From contig JAUNWH010000012.1 of assembly GCA_030540405.1 (NCBI GenBank), forward strand, positions 1 through 57,331: 57,331 nt of DNA. The letters run 5' to 3'. Origin of the DNA: Spirochaetales bacterium. Its GTDB lineage: Bacteria > Spirochaetota > Spirochaetia > Treponematales > Treponemataceae. Below the pieces are notes generated by a model. That model ran no database searches, was not told where the DNA came from, and saw only the letters and a list, made by a program, of their open reading frames with translations. Position numbers and translations under genes: made by a program. Of the stretch, positions 1 to 8,330 are shown one piece after another (position 1 is the first letter of the stretch; every line of letters begins with the position of its first letter).

Positions 1-256
1 TTACGAATCTGACCGCCTATAAATCCTCCTGACAAAACAGCCTCTCCTTCTGTACACTCTTCTGTCGTTTCTTCTTTCCTTCCCTTAAACTGTCAAATAA
101 CGGCGATATAAACTAGCAGTCACACTGCTTAACTTTTTTTTTGTTTTGTTCCTTTGTTTTCAAAAGGTGAGATAGAATATATAACTGTGAAGAAATATTG
201 TCAATAGCAAAATCAAAAAAAAGATAAAATTTATTAAATTTTTTCCTATACGGTAT
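1..256. other. Left edge, no gene recognised
   Basis: I see no supported gene, tRNA or repeat here. The stretch is A+T-rich, with a pyrimidine-rich part at about 40-90. The first bases could be the tail of a feature cut by the window edge, but nothing can be assigned. Confidence 0.5.
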
Positions 257-287
257 AAAAAAAGCAGACATTTTCAGCCTGCTTTCA
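257..287 (-). terminator. Intrinsic terminator after the exported protein gene
   Basis: On the minus strand a 7-bp stem (AAAGCAG with CTGCTTT, at 279-285 and 261-267) is followed directly by a run of T residues. It lies about 40 nt past the stop codon at 323. Confidence 0.75.
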
Positions 288-322
288 TTTATTATTATAG
301 AATATAAAAACTATTCAGTTGC

Positions 323-1057
323 TTAGTTTTCCTCGTAATCAAGGTTTTCTTCTGGAATTTCTTCAGCTGGCAAATCGGTTTCTTCATATTCGCCGGCATC
401 GTATTCATCGTCAGCAGGAAGAACAACCATCTGGGACTGCACTGCATTCTGAATTTCCTCTTCTGTTATTGCATCAACCAAATCCTTTGCCTGCGCCCTT
501 GTAAAGTACAAAAGGTTTCCGCCATATTCAATTTGCGTGTCGCCCTTTCTCTGAGTTGACTTTGTGGAAGGAATTTTTATACAGAAATAAGGCGATTTTC
601 CGACAAAAACATAGCCCATGGAAATTTTTGGATCAGCATAAGAAGAATACTGGAAAGGCCCCCATTCAATTTTTGCGCGGGCATATTCATAAGTCGCCTT
701 GTATTTTTTCTGATTTCGGTCAAGTTTTTTTTCCTCAAAGTCCTTTAAATATGCGTTGTAAGAAGTGATAACAGCTTTGCGCGCATCTTTGTCCAAAAGA
801 AGACGTTCTTTGTTCGGCATATTTTTATAAACAATTCCGGCTGTTCCGTTTTTTGGAAAAAGCATAACTGAAAAATCTTTTGCCTCAAGCTCATTCACGA
901 GAATTTTTCTTAGCCTGAAAGTTCCAGAGCCAAGTTCAACAGGATCAAATTTTCCAAGCTTTACAGTTTCGATTTCCTGCTTTACTTTTGGAGTTCTTGC
1001 TGCAAACGACAACGCAGCCATTGTTCCAACCATTATAAACAAAATTTTCTTTTTCAT
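323..1057 (-). CDS. Exported hypothetical protein, acidic C-terminus
   Basis: A 244-residue protein of unknown function. It starts with a clear Sec signal peptide (MKKK, then a hydrophobic stretch ending LSFA at about residue 19), so it is probably periplasmic or envelope-located. The middle is charged and Lys-rich; the last 35 residues are very acidic (Asp/Glu/Tyr). I recognise no domain. The start has AGAGGA about 5 nt upstream. It is 11 nt downstream of the PC4/YdbC-like gene and is probably co-transcribed with it; a terminator follows. Confidence 0.7.
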   Translation of the reverse strand: MKKKILFIMVGTMAALSFAARTPKVKQEIETVKLGKFDPVELGSGTFRLRKILVNELEAKDFSVMLFPKNGTAGIVYKNMPNKERLLLDKDARKAVITSYNAYLKDFEEKKLDRNQKKYKATYEYARAKIEWGPFQYSSYADPKISMGYVFVGKSPYFCIKIPSTKSTQRKGDTQIEYGGNLLYFTRAQAKDLVDAITEEEIQNAVQSQMVVLPADDEYDAGEYEETDLPAEEIPEENLDYEEN

Positions 1058-1068
1058 ATTTTCCTCTA

Positions 1069-1308
1069 TTAATTAAGCTCTTCCATTCCGTTCAAAAGAT
1101 TCTTCAAGGCGAAAAGCTCATCTTTTGTAAATGTTACGCCTTTCCCCATTTTCTGATGCTCGGAATCCCAAGAACGAATGTCGTACTTTGCAGGACGGCC
1201 GCCCCAAGACACAAAATTCAGTTCAAGATTCCAGCCGGACTTTGACGTGGAAAGAACTCCGATATTTTTCAGTATATCCGGCGGAGTAAAACCTTCAGAC
1301 ATTGCCAT
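1069..1308 (-). CDS. YdbC/PC4-type single-stranded nucleic-acid-binding protein
   Basis: A 79-residue protein resembling the YdbC family, a bacterial relative of transcriptional coactivator PC4 that binds single-stranded nucleic acid. The family signature runs IGVLSTSKSGWNLELNFVSW, then KYDIRSW and MGKGVTFT. I chose the start at 1308 because GGAGGA lies 4-5 nt upstream (1313-1318); ATG at 1302 is also possible. A longer frame reaching 1386 is open, but it has no ribosome site and lies across the likely promoter. It is first in a two-gene unit with the exported protein downstream. A role in transcription or DNA maintenance is inferred from the family. Confidence 0.75.
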   Translation of the reverse strand: MAMSEGFTPPDILKNIGVLSTSKSGWNLELNFVSWGGRPAKYDIRSWDSEHQKMGKGVTFTKDELFALKNLLNGMEELN

Positions 1309-1338
1309 AAAATCCTCCGATAAAATATGCGCCGCGCT

Positions 1339-1366
1339 TTTATAGAAACAACCGCTCGAAAAGCAA
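1339..1366 (-). promoter_or_regulatory. Candidate sigma-70-type promoter of the YdbC-like gene
   Basis: On the minus strand TTGCTT (1361-1366) and TATAAA (1339-1344) are separated by 16 nt. Transcription would begin near 1332, giving a short leader that holds the GGAGGA ribosome site. Confidence 0.5.
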
Positions 1367-1478
1367 AAAGTTACAGGCACTTTCAATCTATTTTATATTA
1401 ATGCCGTTTGCCTTTTTTGTCATCAATAAAATTTCATTCTAAAACGAAACTCATTATGGCTTTTGCACAGTCTGTTTA

Positions 1479-1507
1479 TTGCCGAAATACGATTAGTATT
1501 ATATATT
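1479..1507 (+). promoter_or_regulatory. Candidate promoter of the lipoprotein/LysM pair
   Basis: TTGCCG (1479-1484) and TATATT (1502-1507) are separated by 17 nt, about 83 nt before the lipoprotein start. Confidence 0.45.
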
Positions 1508-1589
1508 AATAGTAAGCAAAATAGCTTTTATGAAAACTGAAATTCAAAAGGCAAACAAAGCTTTTCGTTTTTTACTTTATGGAGGAAAA

Positions 1590-2588
1590 ATGATTAAAAG
1601 TAAACTTGTATTGGCAGCATTTGCAGCCATGTCGCTCGCACTGATTTCATGCGGCTCATCACCAAAAGAAGAGCCAGAGATTCAGGAAGAGAATGTTTCT
1701 GAAAACACAACAGAAGAATCTCAAGACCAGCAGCAGGTTTCCGAAGACACAGCGGAATCAAATGAAGCAACACTCAGCAAAATTGAGTCTTCAAGGCAGG
1801 ACGCAATAAATGCCGGCGCTCAAGAAGCAGCTCCAGACGCATTTAACGCCGCAGAAGAAGAATACAATTCTGTAAAATCCGCAATGGAACAAGGCGAAGA
1901 TGTTTCTGCAAGACTAAAAGATCTTCTTGCACGCTATCAAGGTTTAAAGGCTTACGCAGACGCAGTTGCAAAGAAAGCAAAGATTGATGAAAACGGATTT
2001 GCTTCTTATGCGCAGAATGTATACAATGACGGCTCTTCTCTTATAAGCGAGCTTGCATCTTCAAAAGACTACGGAAGCGACTGGAATAAAAATGCGCTTT
2101 CCGCAGATGCAAAAATGACTTTCGTTCTTAAAGCAGCTTACAAATCGCTTGCGCAGGCTGAACGCACAGAAGCTTTTAAAGCAAAGAGAAACGCAGACAG
2201 CATAAAGTGCTCTGTTTCAAGAAAAGCTGACTACGACAAATTTGTTGCAAACTTCAAGTCCGGCGACCAGAATTACGTTACAGGAAACCCAGAAGGCGCG
2301 ATTACAAACTACACAAAAGCAAAAGAAGGATTCGCTTCTCTTTACGCACAGGTTTCCGAAGCAAGGGCACAAGCTCAGGCAGCAATTGAAGAAGCAAAAA
2401 AACGTGTTGCAGAAAGCGAAACAAACGCTCAGTGGGCAGACAAGGAAAAGCCGCTTGGAGACGAGCCGGTAGAAGGAATCGAGGAAGCAGACACACAGCT
2501 TCTTGAAGCAGATGACTTTACAAAGGCAGAAAACTCAGAAGTTGAAATCGAAGAAACTATCGAAGAAACTGCACAGGAGGCTGAATAA
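1590..2588 (+). CDS. Exported lipoprotein, helical/coiled, acidic tail
   Basis: A 332-residue predicted lipoprotein. The start at 1590 is set by GGAGGA at 1581-1586 and by a signal peptide MIKSKLVLAAFAAMSLALISC, with the lipidated Cys at residue 21; the in-frame ATG at 1530 would bury this signal. After an acidic linker rich in Glu, Gln and Ser comes a long Ala/Lys/Glu-rich region of helical, TPR- or coiled-coil-like character, then an acidic C-terminus. No enzyme motif is seen. Its stop overlaps the ATG of the LysM protein gene by one base (TAATG), so the two are translationally coupled and probably act together at the envelope. Similar lipoprotein/LysM pairs occur in treponemes, but I assign no function. 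Confidence 0.75.
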   Translation: MIKSKLVLAAFAAMSLALISCGSSPKEEPEIQEENVSENTTEESQDQQQVSEDTAESNEATLSKIESSRQDAINAGAQEAAPDAFNAAEEEYNSVKSAMEQGEDVSARLKDLLARYQGLKAYADAVAKKAKIDENGFASYAQNVYNDGSSLISELASSKDYGSDWNKNALSADAKMTFVLKAAYKSLAQAERTEAFKAKRNADSIKCSVSRKADYDKFVANFKSGDQNYVTGNPEGAITNYTKAKEGFASLYAQVSEARAQAQAAIEEAKKRVAESETNAQWADKEKPLGDEPVEGIEEADTQLLEADDFTKAENSEVEIEETIEETAQEAE

Positions 2589-3280
2589 TGAAAAAATTAC
2601 TTGCTTGCACAGTCGCATCTGTTCTGGGACTTTCAGTTTTTGCAGCCAGCTACACAAACAACACATACCAGAAACTTGCAAAAGAATACACACAGAAAGC
2701 AGAAAGAGCTTTGGACGCAGGAGAATATGTTCTTGCTGAAGAATACGCTGCAAAAGCAAAAGAAAACGCAGAACTTTCTGACACTTACATAAGCCATATG
2801 CTTTCAAAGGAAAGCGCGGAAAAAGACCTTAACCTTGCAAGAAACAGGCTCGCTTATGTTGAAAGTATCAACGGAAAAGAAAACTTCCCGATTGCTTATG
2901 ATTCAGCATCAAAATCTCTTGCACAGGCAGAAGACGCATTTGCAAAAGAAGAATGGGATGCGGCTTCAAGCTATTCAAAGCAGGTCCTTGACGCTTTGGC
3001 AGAAATAAAAGAAATTACTCCGCTTCCAAAATACTATGTTGTAAAACCTTGGGAGTCAGACAAAGACTGCTTCTGGAATATTTCTGGAAGACCTTATGTT
3101 TACAACAACCCTTATTTGTGGGAAAACCTTTACGAAGCGAACAAGAATTCCCTTCCAGACCCAAAGAATCCAAACTTGATTCGTCCTGGAATGAAAATGG
3201 AAATTCCTTCAATTTCTGGCGAATACCGCGATGGAGTTTATAGCCCGGACAAAGACTACGAGCCTTTTCAGAAACGCTAA
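2588..3280 (+). CDS. Exported LysM-domain protein
   Basis: A 230-residue exported protein with a signal peptide ending near LSVFAAS (about residue 20). Residues 25-145 are Ala/Glu/Lys-rich and helical, with TPR-like spacing. Residues about 150-212 form a LysM-like unit (YYVVKPWESDKDCFWNIS, then LWENLYEANK and LIRPGMKMEIP), which in the family binds peptidoglycan glycan chains. The start overlaps the stop of the lipoprotein gene, with AGGAGG 7 nt upstream. It ends in a 4-nt convergent overlap with the Nudix gene. Location in the periplasm on the cell wall is inferred. Confidence 0.8.
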   Translation: MKKLLACTVASVLGLSVFAASYTNNTYQKLAKEYTQKAERALDAGEYVLAEEYAAKAKENAELSDTYISHMLSKESAEKDLNLARNRLAYVESINGKENFPIAYDSASKSLAQAEDAFAKEEWDAASSYSKQVLDALAEIKEITPLPKYYVVKPWESDKDCFWNISGRPYVYNNPYLWENLYEANKNSLPDPKNPNLIRPGMKMEIPSISGEYRDGVYSPDKDYEPFQKR

Positions 3281-3819
3281 AAATTCCTAGCTAAATACAG
3301 GGCAGCTGCTGAAGCCATCAACGCATGGCAATATTCGGGGCTGCCCATTTTTTTTATCACTTCGGATTTTTGAATTTCCATGTAGTTTACATATTCATCA
3401 GAATCCAGATTCTGCTTGCCGGAAAACTCTAAGTCTTCAGCAAGAAAAACATGAACGTGGTTTGAAAACAAAGCCGGATTAGGATTCATTGAGCCAAGAC
3501 AAGCCATTTTTTTTGCAGTTGCGCCGGTTTCTTCCAAAAGCTCGCGTTTTGCAGCTTCAAGCGGAACTTCGCCCTTATCTATTACGCCGCCTGGAAATTC
3601 AATGCTTAAAGATTTCTCTCCGTGCCGCCATTGCCTTACCATAAGAAAATTTTCACCGTCATCTGGAATAACAATCACCCAGTCTGGAGCTTCGTTCACA
3701 ATGTAAACGCCCTCAGTCCCGTCGGGACTTACGCTGGTTCGTTCAGTAACAGTAAAAACAGGAGTCGTAAAAGTTTCCCTGCGGAATTTTTCGTGCCATA
3801 TAAGTTTTTTGTCGTCCAT
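3277..3819 (-). CDS. Nudix hydrolase, ADP-ribose pyrophosphatase type
   Basis: A 180-residue Nudix protein. The Nudix box at about residues 78-100 is complete: GVIDKGE, seven residues, then RELLEETGA, which fits GX5EX7REUXEEXGU. These acidic residues bind the metal that cleaves nucleoside diphosphates linked to another group. The layout (N-terminal strand region, then WVIVIPDDGENFLMVRQWR and EFPGG) matches ADP-ribose pyrophosphatases, but the substrate is not certain. I chose MDDKKL at 3819 because the 17 residues before it in the open frame are not family-like; no strong ribosome site is visible. The stop codon shares 4 nt with the convergent LysM gene. Confidence 0.85.
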   Translation of the reverse strand: MDDKKLIWHEKFRRETFTTPVFTVTERTSVSPDGTEGVYIVNEAPDWVIVIPDDGENFLMVRQWRHGEKSLSIEFPGGVIDKGEVPLEAAKRELLEETGATAKKMACLGSMNPNPALFSNHVHVFLAEDLEFSGKQNLDSDEYVNYMEIQKSEVIKKMGSPEYCHALMASAAALYLARNF

Positions 3820-3874
3820 AGGTTTTATACTAAAATTATTCTGAAAGTTTAGCAAGAAAGAAAATTTCAATAAC

Positions 3875-3944
3875 TGTCATTTCATTGCTTGACAAGGAAA
3901 TCTCAAATAAACATAAGATTGCCGGACTTGCTCCGGCAATGACA
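3875..3944. repeat. REP-like palindrome pair, head to head
   Basis: Two imperfect hairpin units face each other. The first begins TGTCATT and holds GCTTGACAAGG; the second reads AGATTGCCGGACTTGCTCCG and ends AATGACA. Related units occur at 14392, 16269, 17290, 18185, 34173 and 52097. All are intergenic. Confidence 0.65.
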
Positions 3945-3964
3945 AAGAAGCTAATCATAAAAAA

Positions 3965-3993
3965 TTGCAAATTTCAAAAAACAGATTTATAAT
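3965..3993 (+). promoter_or_regulatory. Promoter of the CMK-like kinase gene
   Basis: TTGCAA (3965-3970) and a perfect TATAAT (3988-3993) are separated by 17 nt, about 40 nt before the start codon at 4033. Confidence 0.65.
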
Positions 3994-4032
3994 TTAGTTA
4001 TCAAAAATAATATTTAAAACAGGAGGCGCATT

Positions 4033-4857
4033 ATGGCAATCATCGCAATTTCAAGACAGGTGGCAGCCCTTGGAGACGAAATAGCTGCGGCAGCGGCAAA
4101 AAAACTTGGCTACACATTTATAACACGCAAGCAGATAGAAAACCGCATTGTAGAACTGGGATTTCCAAAGGAAAAGCTTCAAAAATATGACGAAATAAAA
4201 CCTGGATTTTTCGCAAGCCTAGCAAAAGGTCGCGATGAATACCTGAACTATTTGCAGTATGCGGTTCTTGAAGCGGCAAGCAAAGGAAACTGCATCTTAA
4301 TAGGACGCGGCTCATTTGTAATTCTTGAAGATGTTCCAAACCTGATTTCGCTGCGGTTCGTGGCAAAAGAATCTGTAAGAGCCAAGCGGCTTGAAAAGGA
4401 ATTCAACTGGACAGAAAAGCAGGCAATGGCAAGAATCAATGAAAGCGCGGCAAACAGAAAAGGATTCCACAAGAGTTTCTTCAATGTAGACAATGAAGAC
4501 GCAAGCCACTATATGCTCACAATAAATACAGGAATTCTTGAGCAGGAAGAAGTTGTAAAACAAATCATAAACTTTGTAAAATATTTTGCAGATCCAGAAA
4601 AAGAAGCTCTAGGCAAAAAGCGCATTGAAAACATGCTCAAAGCCCAGGACTTAACAAACAAACTTCTTTTTGAATACAAACTGAATATAAATTTCCTGCG
4701 CGCAATAATCGATGACGAGGGAACATCCATAACATTGCAAGGTGTGGCAGATTCCCAGGCTGTAGTAGACAGAGCCGTCACTCTTGCCGCAAAGATTCTT
4801 CCAAGCTGCACAATAAAATCAGCAGTAAACATTGTTCAGGACTTTAAAGGCTGCTAG
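4033..4857 (+). CDS. Cytidylate kinase-like (CMK2-type) family protein
   Basis: A 274-residue protein of the cytidylate-kinase-like P-loop family. The N-terminus (MAIIAISRQVAALGDEIAAA) is the altered P-loop region typical of this family; GRGSFVIL near residue 95 and RVRAKRLE-type Arg residues follow. Residues about 200-274 form a separate small alpha/beta domain (VADSQAVVDRAVTLAAKIL) reminiscent of BON-like modules. The nucleotide substrate is not known for this subfamily, so the role in nucleotide metabolism is only inferred. AGGAGG lies 6 nt before the ATG. The gene stands alone, with its own promoter and a hairpin terminator shared with glmS. Confidence 0.75.
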   Translation: MAIIAISRQVAALGDEIAAAAAKKLGYTFITRKQIENRIVELGFPKEKLQKYDEIKPGFFASLAKGRDEYLNYLQYAVLEAASKGNCILIGRGSFVILEDVPNLISLRFVAKESVRAKRLEKEFNWTEKQAMARINESAANRKGFHKSFFNVDNEDASHYMLTINTGILEQEEVVKQIINFVKYFADPEKEALGKKRIENMLKAQDLTNKLLFEYKLNINFLRAIIDDEGTSITLQGVADSQAVVDRAVTLAAKILPSCTIKSAVNIVQDFKGC

Positions 4858-4877
4858 TTAAAAACATTTTATATGAA

Positions 4878-4917
4878 AAGAGCCTTTTGCTTAAACAGCA
4901 AAAGGCTCTTCTTTTTT
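4878..4917. terminator. Bidirectional intrinsic terminator between the CMK-like gene and glmS
   Basis: A perfect 13-bp stem (4878-4890 with 4898-4910, loop of 7) is followed by CTTTTTT on the plus strand. On the minus strand it lies directly after the glmS stop and can serve there too, though its T run is weaker. Confidence 0.85.
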
Positions 4918-6757
4918 ATTCAACTGTAACAGACTTTGCAAGGTTGCGCGGCTTGTCCGGGTTATTTCCTCTGTGGACTGCGCAATAGTAAGCAAAAAGC
5001 TGCGCAGGAATTATTGAAAGCATCGGCTCAAAAAAGCTTTCCGTGGAAGGAATCTTTACAATTTCATCTGCGGAAGAACTGAACGCCCCGGAATCATCTT
5101 GCGTAATAACAAAAGTTGAAGCTCCGCGGCTCTTGACTTCAATAATATTGCTTGCAAGTTTTTCGTAAAGCTCAGGGACTGTGGCAGTCGCAACAACAAG
5201 AGTGTCTGTGTCTATAAGCGCAATCGGTCCGTGCTTAAGCTCGCCCGCAGCAAAAGCCTCGCTGTGCATATAGCTTACTTCTTTAAGTTTAAGTGCGCAC
5301 TCAAGGCTTGTCGCACTGTCATACTGGCGGCCAATAAAGAACACTTTCTGCTTGTTGTAGTTCTTGGAAACAAATCTCTGGATAGAAGCCTTGTCTTCAA
5401 GAATCTGCTGAACTTTTTCTGGAATAGAATTCAGTTCGCAAAGATATTTTTTATAGTCAGAAGCAGAAATAGTTTCTTTTATAAATGCGGATTTCAAGGC
5501 AAGCATGCAAAGGCACATAAGCTGAGTTGTGTAAGCCTTGGTTGAAGCAACCGCAATTTCAGGACCTGCCCAAGTATAGACGACATCATCAGCTTCGCGG
5601 CTTACAGTTGAACCTACACAGTTTGTAATCGCCGTAACATGAACGCCGTTCTGCTTGGCAAGACGCAATGCAGCCAAAGTATCGGCGGTTTCCCCGGACT
5701 GGCTTATCACAATAAAAATATCATCTTTGCATAGAATAGGATTTCTGTAGCGGAATTCGCTTGCAACATCGACTACGACAGGAACACGCGCAAGCTGCTC
5801 AAAAACATACTTCGCCACAACTCCGGCGTGATATGCAGTTCCGCAGGCTACAATCACAATGCGCTTGGCTTCCTTCCATTTTTCGTCAAAGCAAAGCTCG
5901 TCAAATTTTATGTCAACAGGAGCTCCGCCTTCAAAGACAAGACGTGGCCTCATTGTATCTGTAAGAACTTTTGGCTGCTCGTGGATTTCCTTAAGCATAA
6001 AGTGCTCGTAGCCGCCTTTTTCCGCGGAAGAAATATCCCAGTCAACATGGAACGGCTGCTTTATTATGCGGTTTCCGTCCTCGTCAAAAAGATCAACATG
6101 GTCTTTGTAAAGAACTGCGATTTCTTTCTGGTCAAGGAAGTAAACATCGCGAGTGTACTCAAGGACAGCAGGAACATCGCTTGCAATAAAGTTTTCATCC
6201 TTGCCAAGCCCCACAATGAGCGGACACTCTTTTCTTGCGGCAATGATTCTGTCCGGAAAGTCCTTGCACAGAACTCCAAGGGCATAGCTGCCTTCCAAGC
6301 GGTTTACAGTCGCCTTTACAGCTTCAAAAATATCAAGAGAATCTTCATAGTAATAGTTTATAAGATGAGCAATGACTTCTGTGTCTGTGTCGCTCTTGAA
6401 CACAACGCCTTCACTCTGAAGCCACGCCTTTAGCTTTGCGAAGTTTTCAATGATTCCGTTGTGAACAACAGCGATTGTTCCGCTTTCGTTAAGGTGCGGA
6501 TGGGCGTTTATGTCGCTAGGCTCGCCGTGGGTCGCCCATCTTGTATGCCCTATTCCAAGAGAGCCTTCGATTGTTTCCTTTGCGATTTTTTCTTCAAGAG
6601 CCTTGAGCGCGCCTTTTACCTTGCGCACCAAAATATCCTGACCGTTAAACACTGCGATTCCCGCGCTGTCATATCCGCGGTACTCAAGTTTTTTAAGAGC
6701 ATTCACCAAAACCGGTGTAGCATTTTTATTGCCGATATATCCTACAATTCCACACAT
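4916..6757 (-). CDS. glmS: Glutamine-fructose-6-phosphate aminotransferase (isomerising)
   Basis: A 613-residue GlmS, the usual family length. It makes glucosamine-6-phosphate from fructose-6-phosphate and glutamine, the first step towards UDP-GlcNAc for peptidoglycan and lipid A-type glycans. MCGIVGYIG at the N-terminus gives the catalytic Cys2 exposed after Met removal; GHTRWATHG and HNGIIEN belong to the glutaminase domain. Two SIS domains follow (VACGTAYHAG, SQSGETADT, STKAYTTQ; then GRQYD, ELKHGPIALID). The C-terminus KSVTVE is canonical. No glmS ribozyme core is evident in the upstream region, which instead holds a phased repeat array. Confidence 0.97.
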   Translation of the reverse strand: MCGIVGYIGNKNATPVLVNALKKLEYRGYDSAGIAVFNGQDILVRKVKGALKALEEKIAKETIEGSLGIGHTRWATHGEPSDINAHPHLNESGTIAVVHNGIIENFAKLKAWLQSEGVVFKSDTDTEVIAHLINYYYEDSLDIFEAVKATVNRLEGSYALGVLCKDFPDRIIAARKECPLIVGLGKDENFIASDVPAVLEYTRDVYFLDQKEIAVLYKDHVDLFDEDGNRIIKQPFHVDWDISSAEKGGYEHFMLKEIHEQPKVLTDTMRPRLVFEGGAPVDIKFDELCFDEKWKEAKRIVIVACGTAYHAGVVAKYVFEQLARVPVVVDVASEFRYRNPILCKDDIFIVISQSGETADTLAALRLAKQNGVHVTAITNCVGSTVSREADDVVYTWAGPEIAVASTKAYTTQLMCLCMLALKSAFIKETISASDYKKYLCELNSIPEKVQQILEDKASIQRFVSKNYNKQKVFFIGRQYDSATSLECALKLKEVSYMHSEAFAAGELKHGPIALIDTDTLVVATATVPELYEKLASNIIEVKSRGASTFVITQDDSGAFSSSADEIVKIPSTESFFEPMLSIIPAQLFAYYCAVHRGNNPDKPRNLAKSVTVE

Positions 6758-6840
6758 GGCATTATTCTAGCGAATTTCTTGCCTTTTGAACAGAATGCAT
6801 TTCGTAAAAATAAATGTAAAATCTAATCAAGGAAAATTGC

Positions 6841-7041
6841 TTCAAGAATATTTCATTTTTCTCTGGAATTCTTTAAAAAGTTCAGGAATATTTCATTTTC
6901 CATGTGGAATTTGTTAAAAAACTCAAGAATATAGAATTTTCCTGAAGAATATGCATAAAAAGTCTGGAATATCTTTTATTATTCAATTTTTATACAAATT
7001 TCTCAGGAATATACAATATTCTTGGAGAATATTATTTATTC
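6841..7041. repeat. 20-bp-phased GAAT(A/T) repeat array
   Basis: Degenerate tandem units of 20-21 bp. GAAT begins at 6846, 6866, 6886, 6907, 6927, 6947, 6967, 7007 and 7027, with the expected 6987 position degenerate (CAAT). The first six units alternate between two forms: TTCARGAATATTTCATTTT-like and a GGAATT...TTAAAAA-like form, making a composite of about 40 bp. The last part has a perfect 8-bp inverted repeat (7015-7022 with 7026-7033). It fills the space between divergent glmS and the outer-membrane-type protein gene. Confidence 0.75.
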
Positions 7042-7136
7042 CTGTATATTTATGCAAAATTTATCATTTCACAAAAAAATTCTCCTCTAGGAAAAAAAAC
7101 GCGCAATGCACTATAATGGCGCAAGGTTTTGGACAA

Positions 7137-8330
7137 ATGAAAAGGCTTTTAGGATTCGCCGCAGTTTTAATATTTTCCGCAGGAATTTTTGCCGCCACAT
7201 TAAAGGACGCGCAGGACAGGCTTTCTGCAATCGAAGAATTCAAAAGTGGAATCCTAAGCTCTTCCACAAGCGGATTTTTTTCTGACGAGGAAATGGACGC
7301 GCTAAACCTTCTTTATCAGGTTCTTGAAGGAGATGAATACACCGTAAACTCGCTTAACGGAGAAATGCAGTTTTCCATAGGAGAATACAGCCTTGTAGAA
7401 ACAAAATGGCCCACGGAAATTCAGGCTCTTTTCTTCGGCGGAAAAATAAGCTATGAGCGCAGCGTGGACATCATGTATTCCGACGCAATGGAAAAAAAAT
7501 ACGTTCCAGAACCGCAGATGACTGAATACCAGCGGCGCGACTATGAATATTACATAAACGACTACGAAACCAGAATCCGTTCCGGGGAAAAACTCTTTTA
7601 TGCGGAGCTTACATTTAAACTTACGCACTGGCAGGGAGCAAGCGAATACAGATTCGAGCCGGTTGCGCTAAAAATCTACAAGAATTCAAAACATCCGCGG
7701 GCAATAATCGCAATCGACGAAACTCAGAGCAAGGATTTTTTTACATTCACAGAAGAAAAAGAATTCAGAACTGAAAAACAGATTGAAAGAAACAGCGCGC
7801 GCATAAAAAAACTTCTCAAAGATGAAAGCAAAAATACTTCCACGGAAAAAGCAAAGAAAAAAGACATAGTATTCACCGAGCAAAAAGGAAGGCGCGCATT
7901 TTACGTAAGCGCAGAAACTTCCACGGACAACATCGATTTTTCAAGCACGGACATTGCCTCTTACTCGCTTGACAATATGTACGGAACTCTTACGCTTGGA
8001 CTCGGAAAATTTATCTTCGCAGGAATTTCAGCCGGAATAGACTTGCCTTCGCTTAACGAAAATGTTCCCGTTTATTCTTTCGGCGGAATTCTTGGAATAA
8101 ACTTGAACCTTGGAACTCACATCAGGCCTTACGGTCAGACTTCAGTTTACGCACGCACAGACGACCACGTTGTATTTAAAACCGGAGCCGGAATAGATTT
8201 TAAGCTTGGAAAATTCATGCTGAACCTTGAGTACAGCTACAACTGGAGCAACAACGTAAACGCCTCTGTAAAAGACGAGGAAACAGAAAAGTTCGGCTCG
8301 TACACGGCAGGAATCGGACTTACTTGGTAA
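7137..8330 (+). CDS. Exported protein with C-terminal outer-membrane beta-barrel-like region
   Basis: A 397-residue exported protein. The start at 7137 (MKRLLGFAAVLIFSAGIFAA) gives a standard signal peptide; ATG at 7116 and the open frame reaching 6951 only add non-signal residues that run through the repeat array. TATAAT at 7112-7117 suggests a promoter very close to the start. Residues about 20-250 are charged and hydrophilic (Tyr/Glu/Lys-rich). The last 140 residues alternate polar and hydrophobic residues with many Gly and Tyr (GTLTLGLGKFIFAGISAGID) and end in Trp, as outer-membrane barrels do. No family is recognised. The 3' end overlaps the convergent nth gene by 11 nt. Confidence 0.7.
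   Translation: MKRLLGFAAVLIFSAGIFAATLKDAQDRLSAIEEFKSGILSSSTSGFFSDEEMDALNLLYQVLEGDEYTVNSLNGEMQFSIGEYSLVETKWPTEIQALFFGGKISYERSVDIMYSDAMEKKYVPEPQMTEYQRRDYEYYINDYETRIRSGEKLFYAELTFKLTHWQGASEYRFEPVALKIYKNSKHPRAIIAIDETQSKDFFTFTEEKEFRTEKQIERNSARIKKLLKDESKNTSTEKAKKKDIVFTEQKGRRAFYVSAETSTDNIDFSSTDIASYSLDNMYGTLTLGLGKFIFAGISAGIDLPSLNENVPVYSFGGILGINLNLGTHIRPYGQTSVYARTDDHVVFKTGAGIDFKLGKFMLNLEYSYNWSNNVNASVKDEETEKFGSYTAGIGLTW

Noticed and set aside
5828-6433. 201-residue open frame antisense to glmS
   Set aside because: Opposite a canonical glmS; Phe/Cys/Lys-rich shadow composition.
6758-6840. glmS ribozyme
   Set aside because: The conserved double-pseudoknot core is not visible in the short segment upstream of the glmS ATG.
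6841-7041. CRISPR array reading of the 20-bp repeats
   Set aside because: Repeats are degenerate, units are contiguous without unique spacers, and no cas gene is nearby.
6951-7136. N-terminal extension of the outer-membrane-type protein gene
   Set aside because: It reads through the phased repeat array and would bury the signal peptide that starts at 7137.
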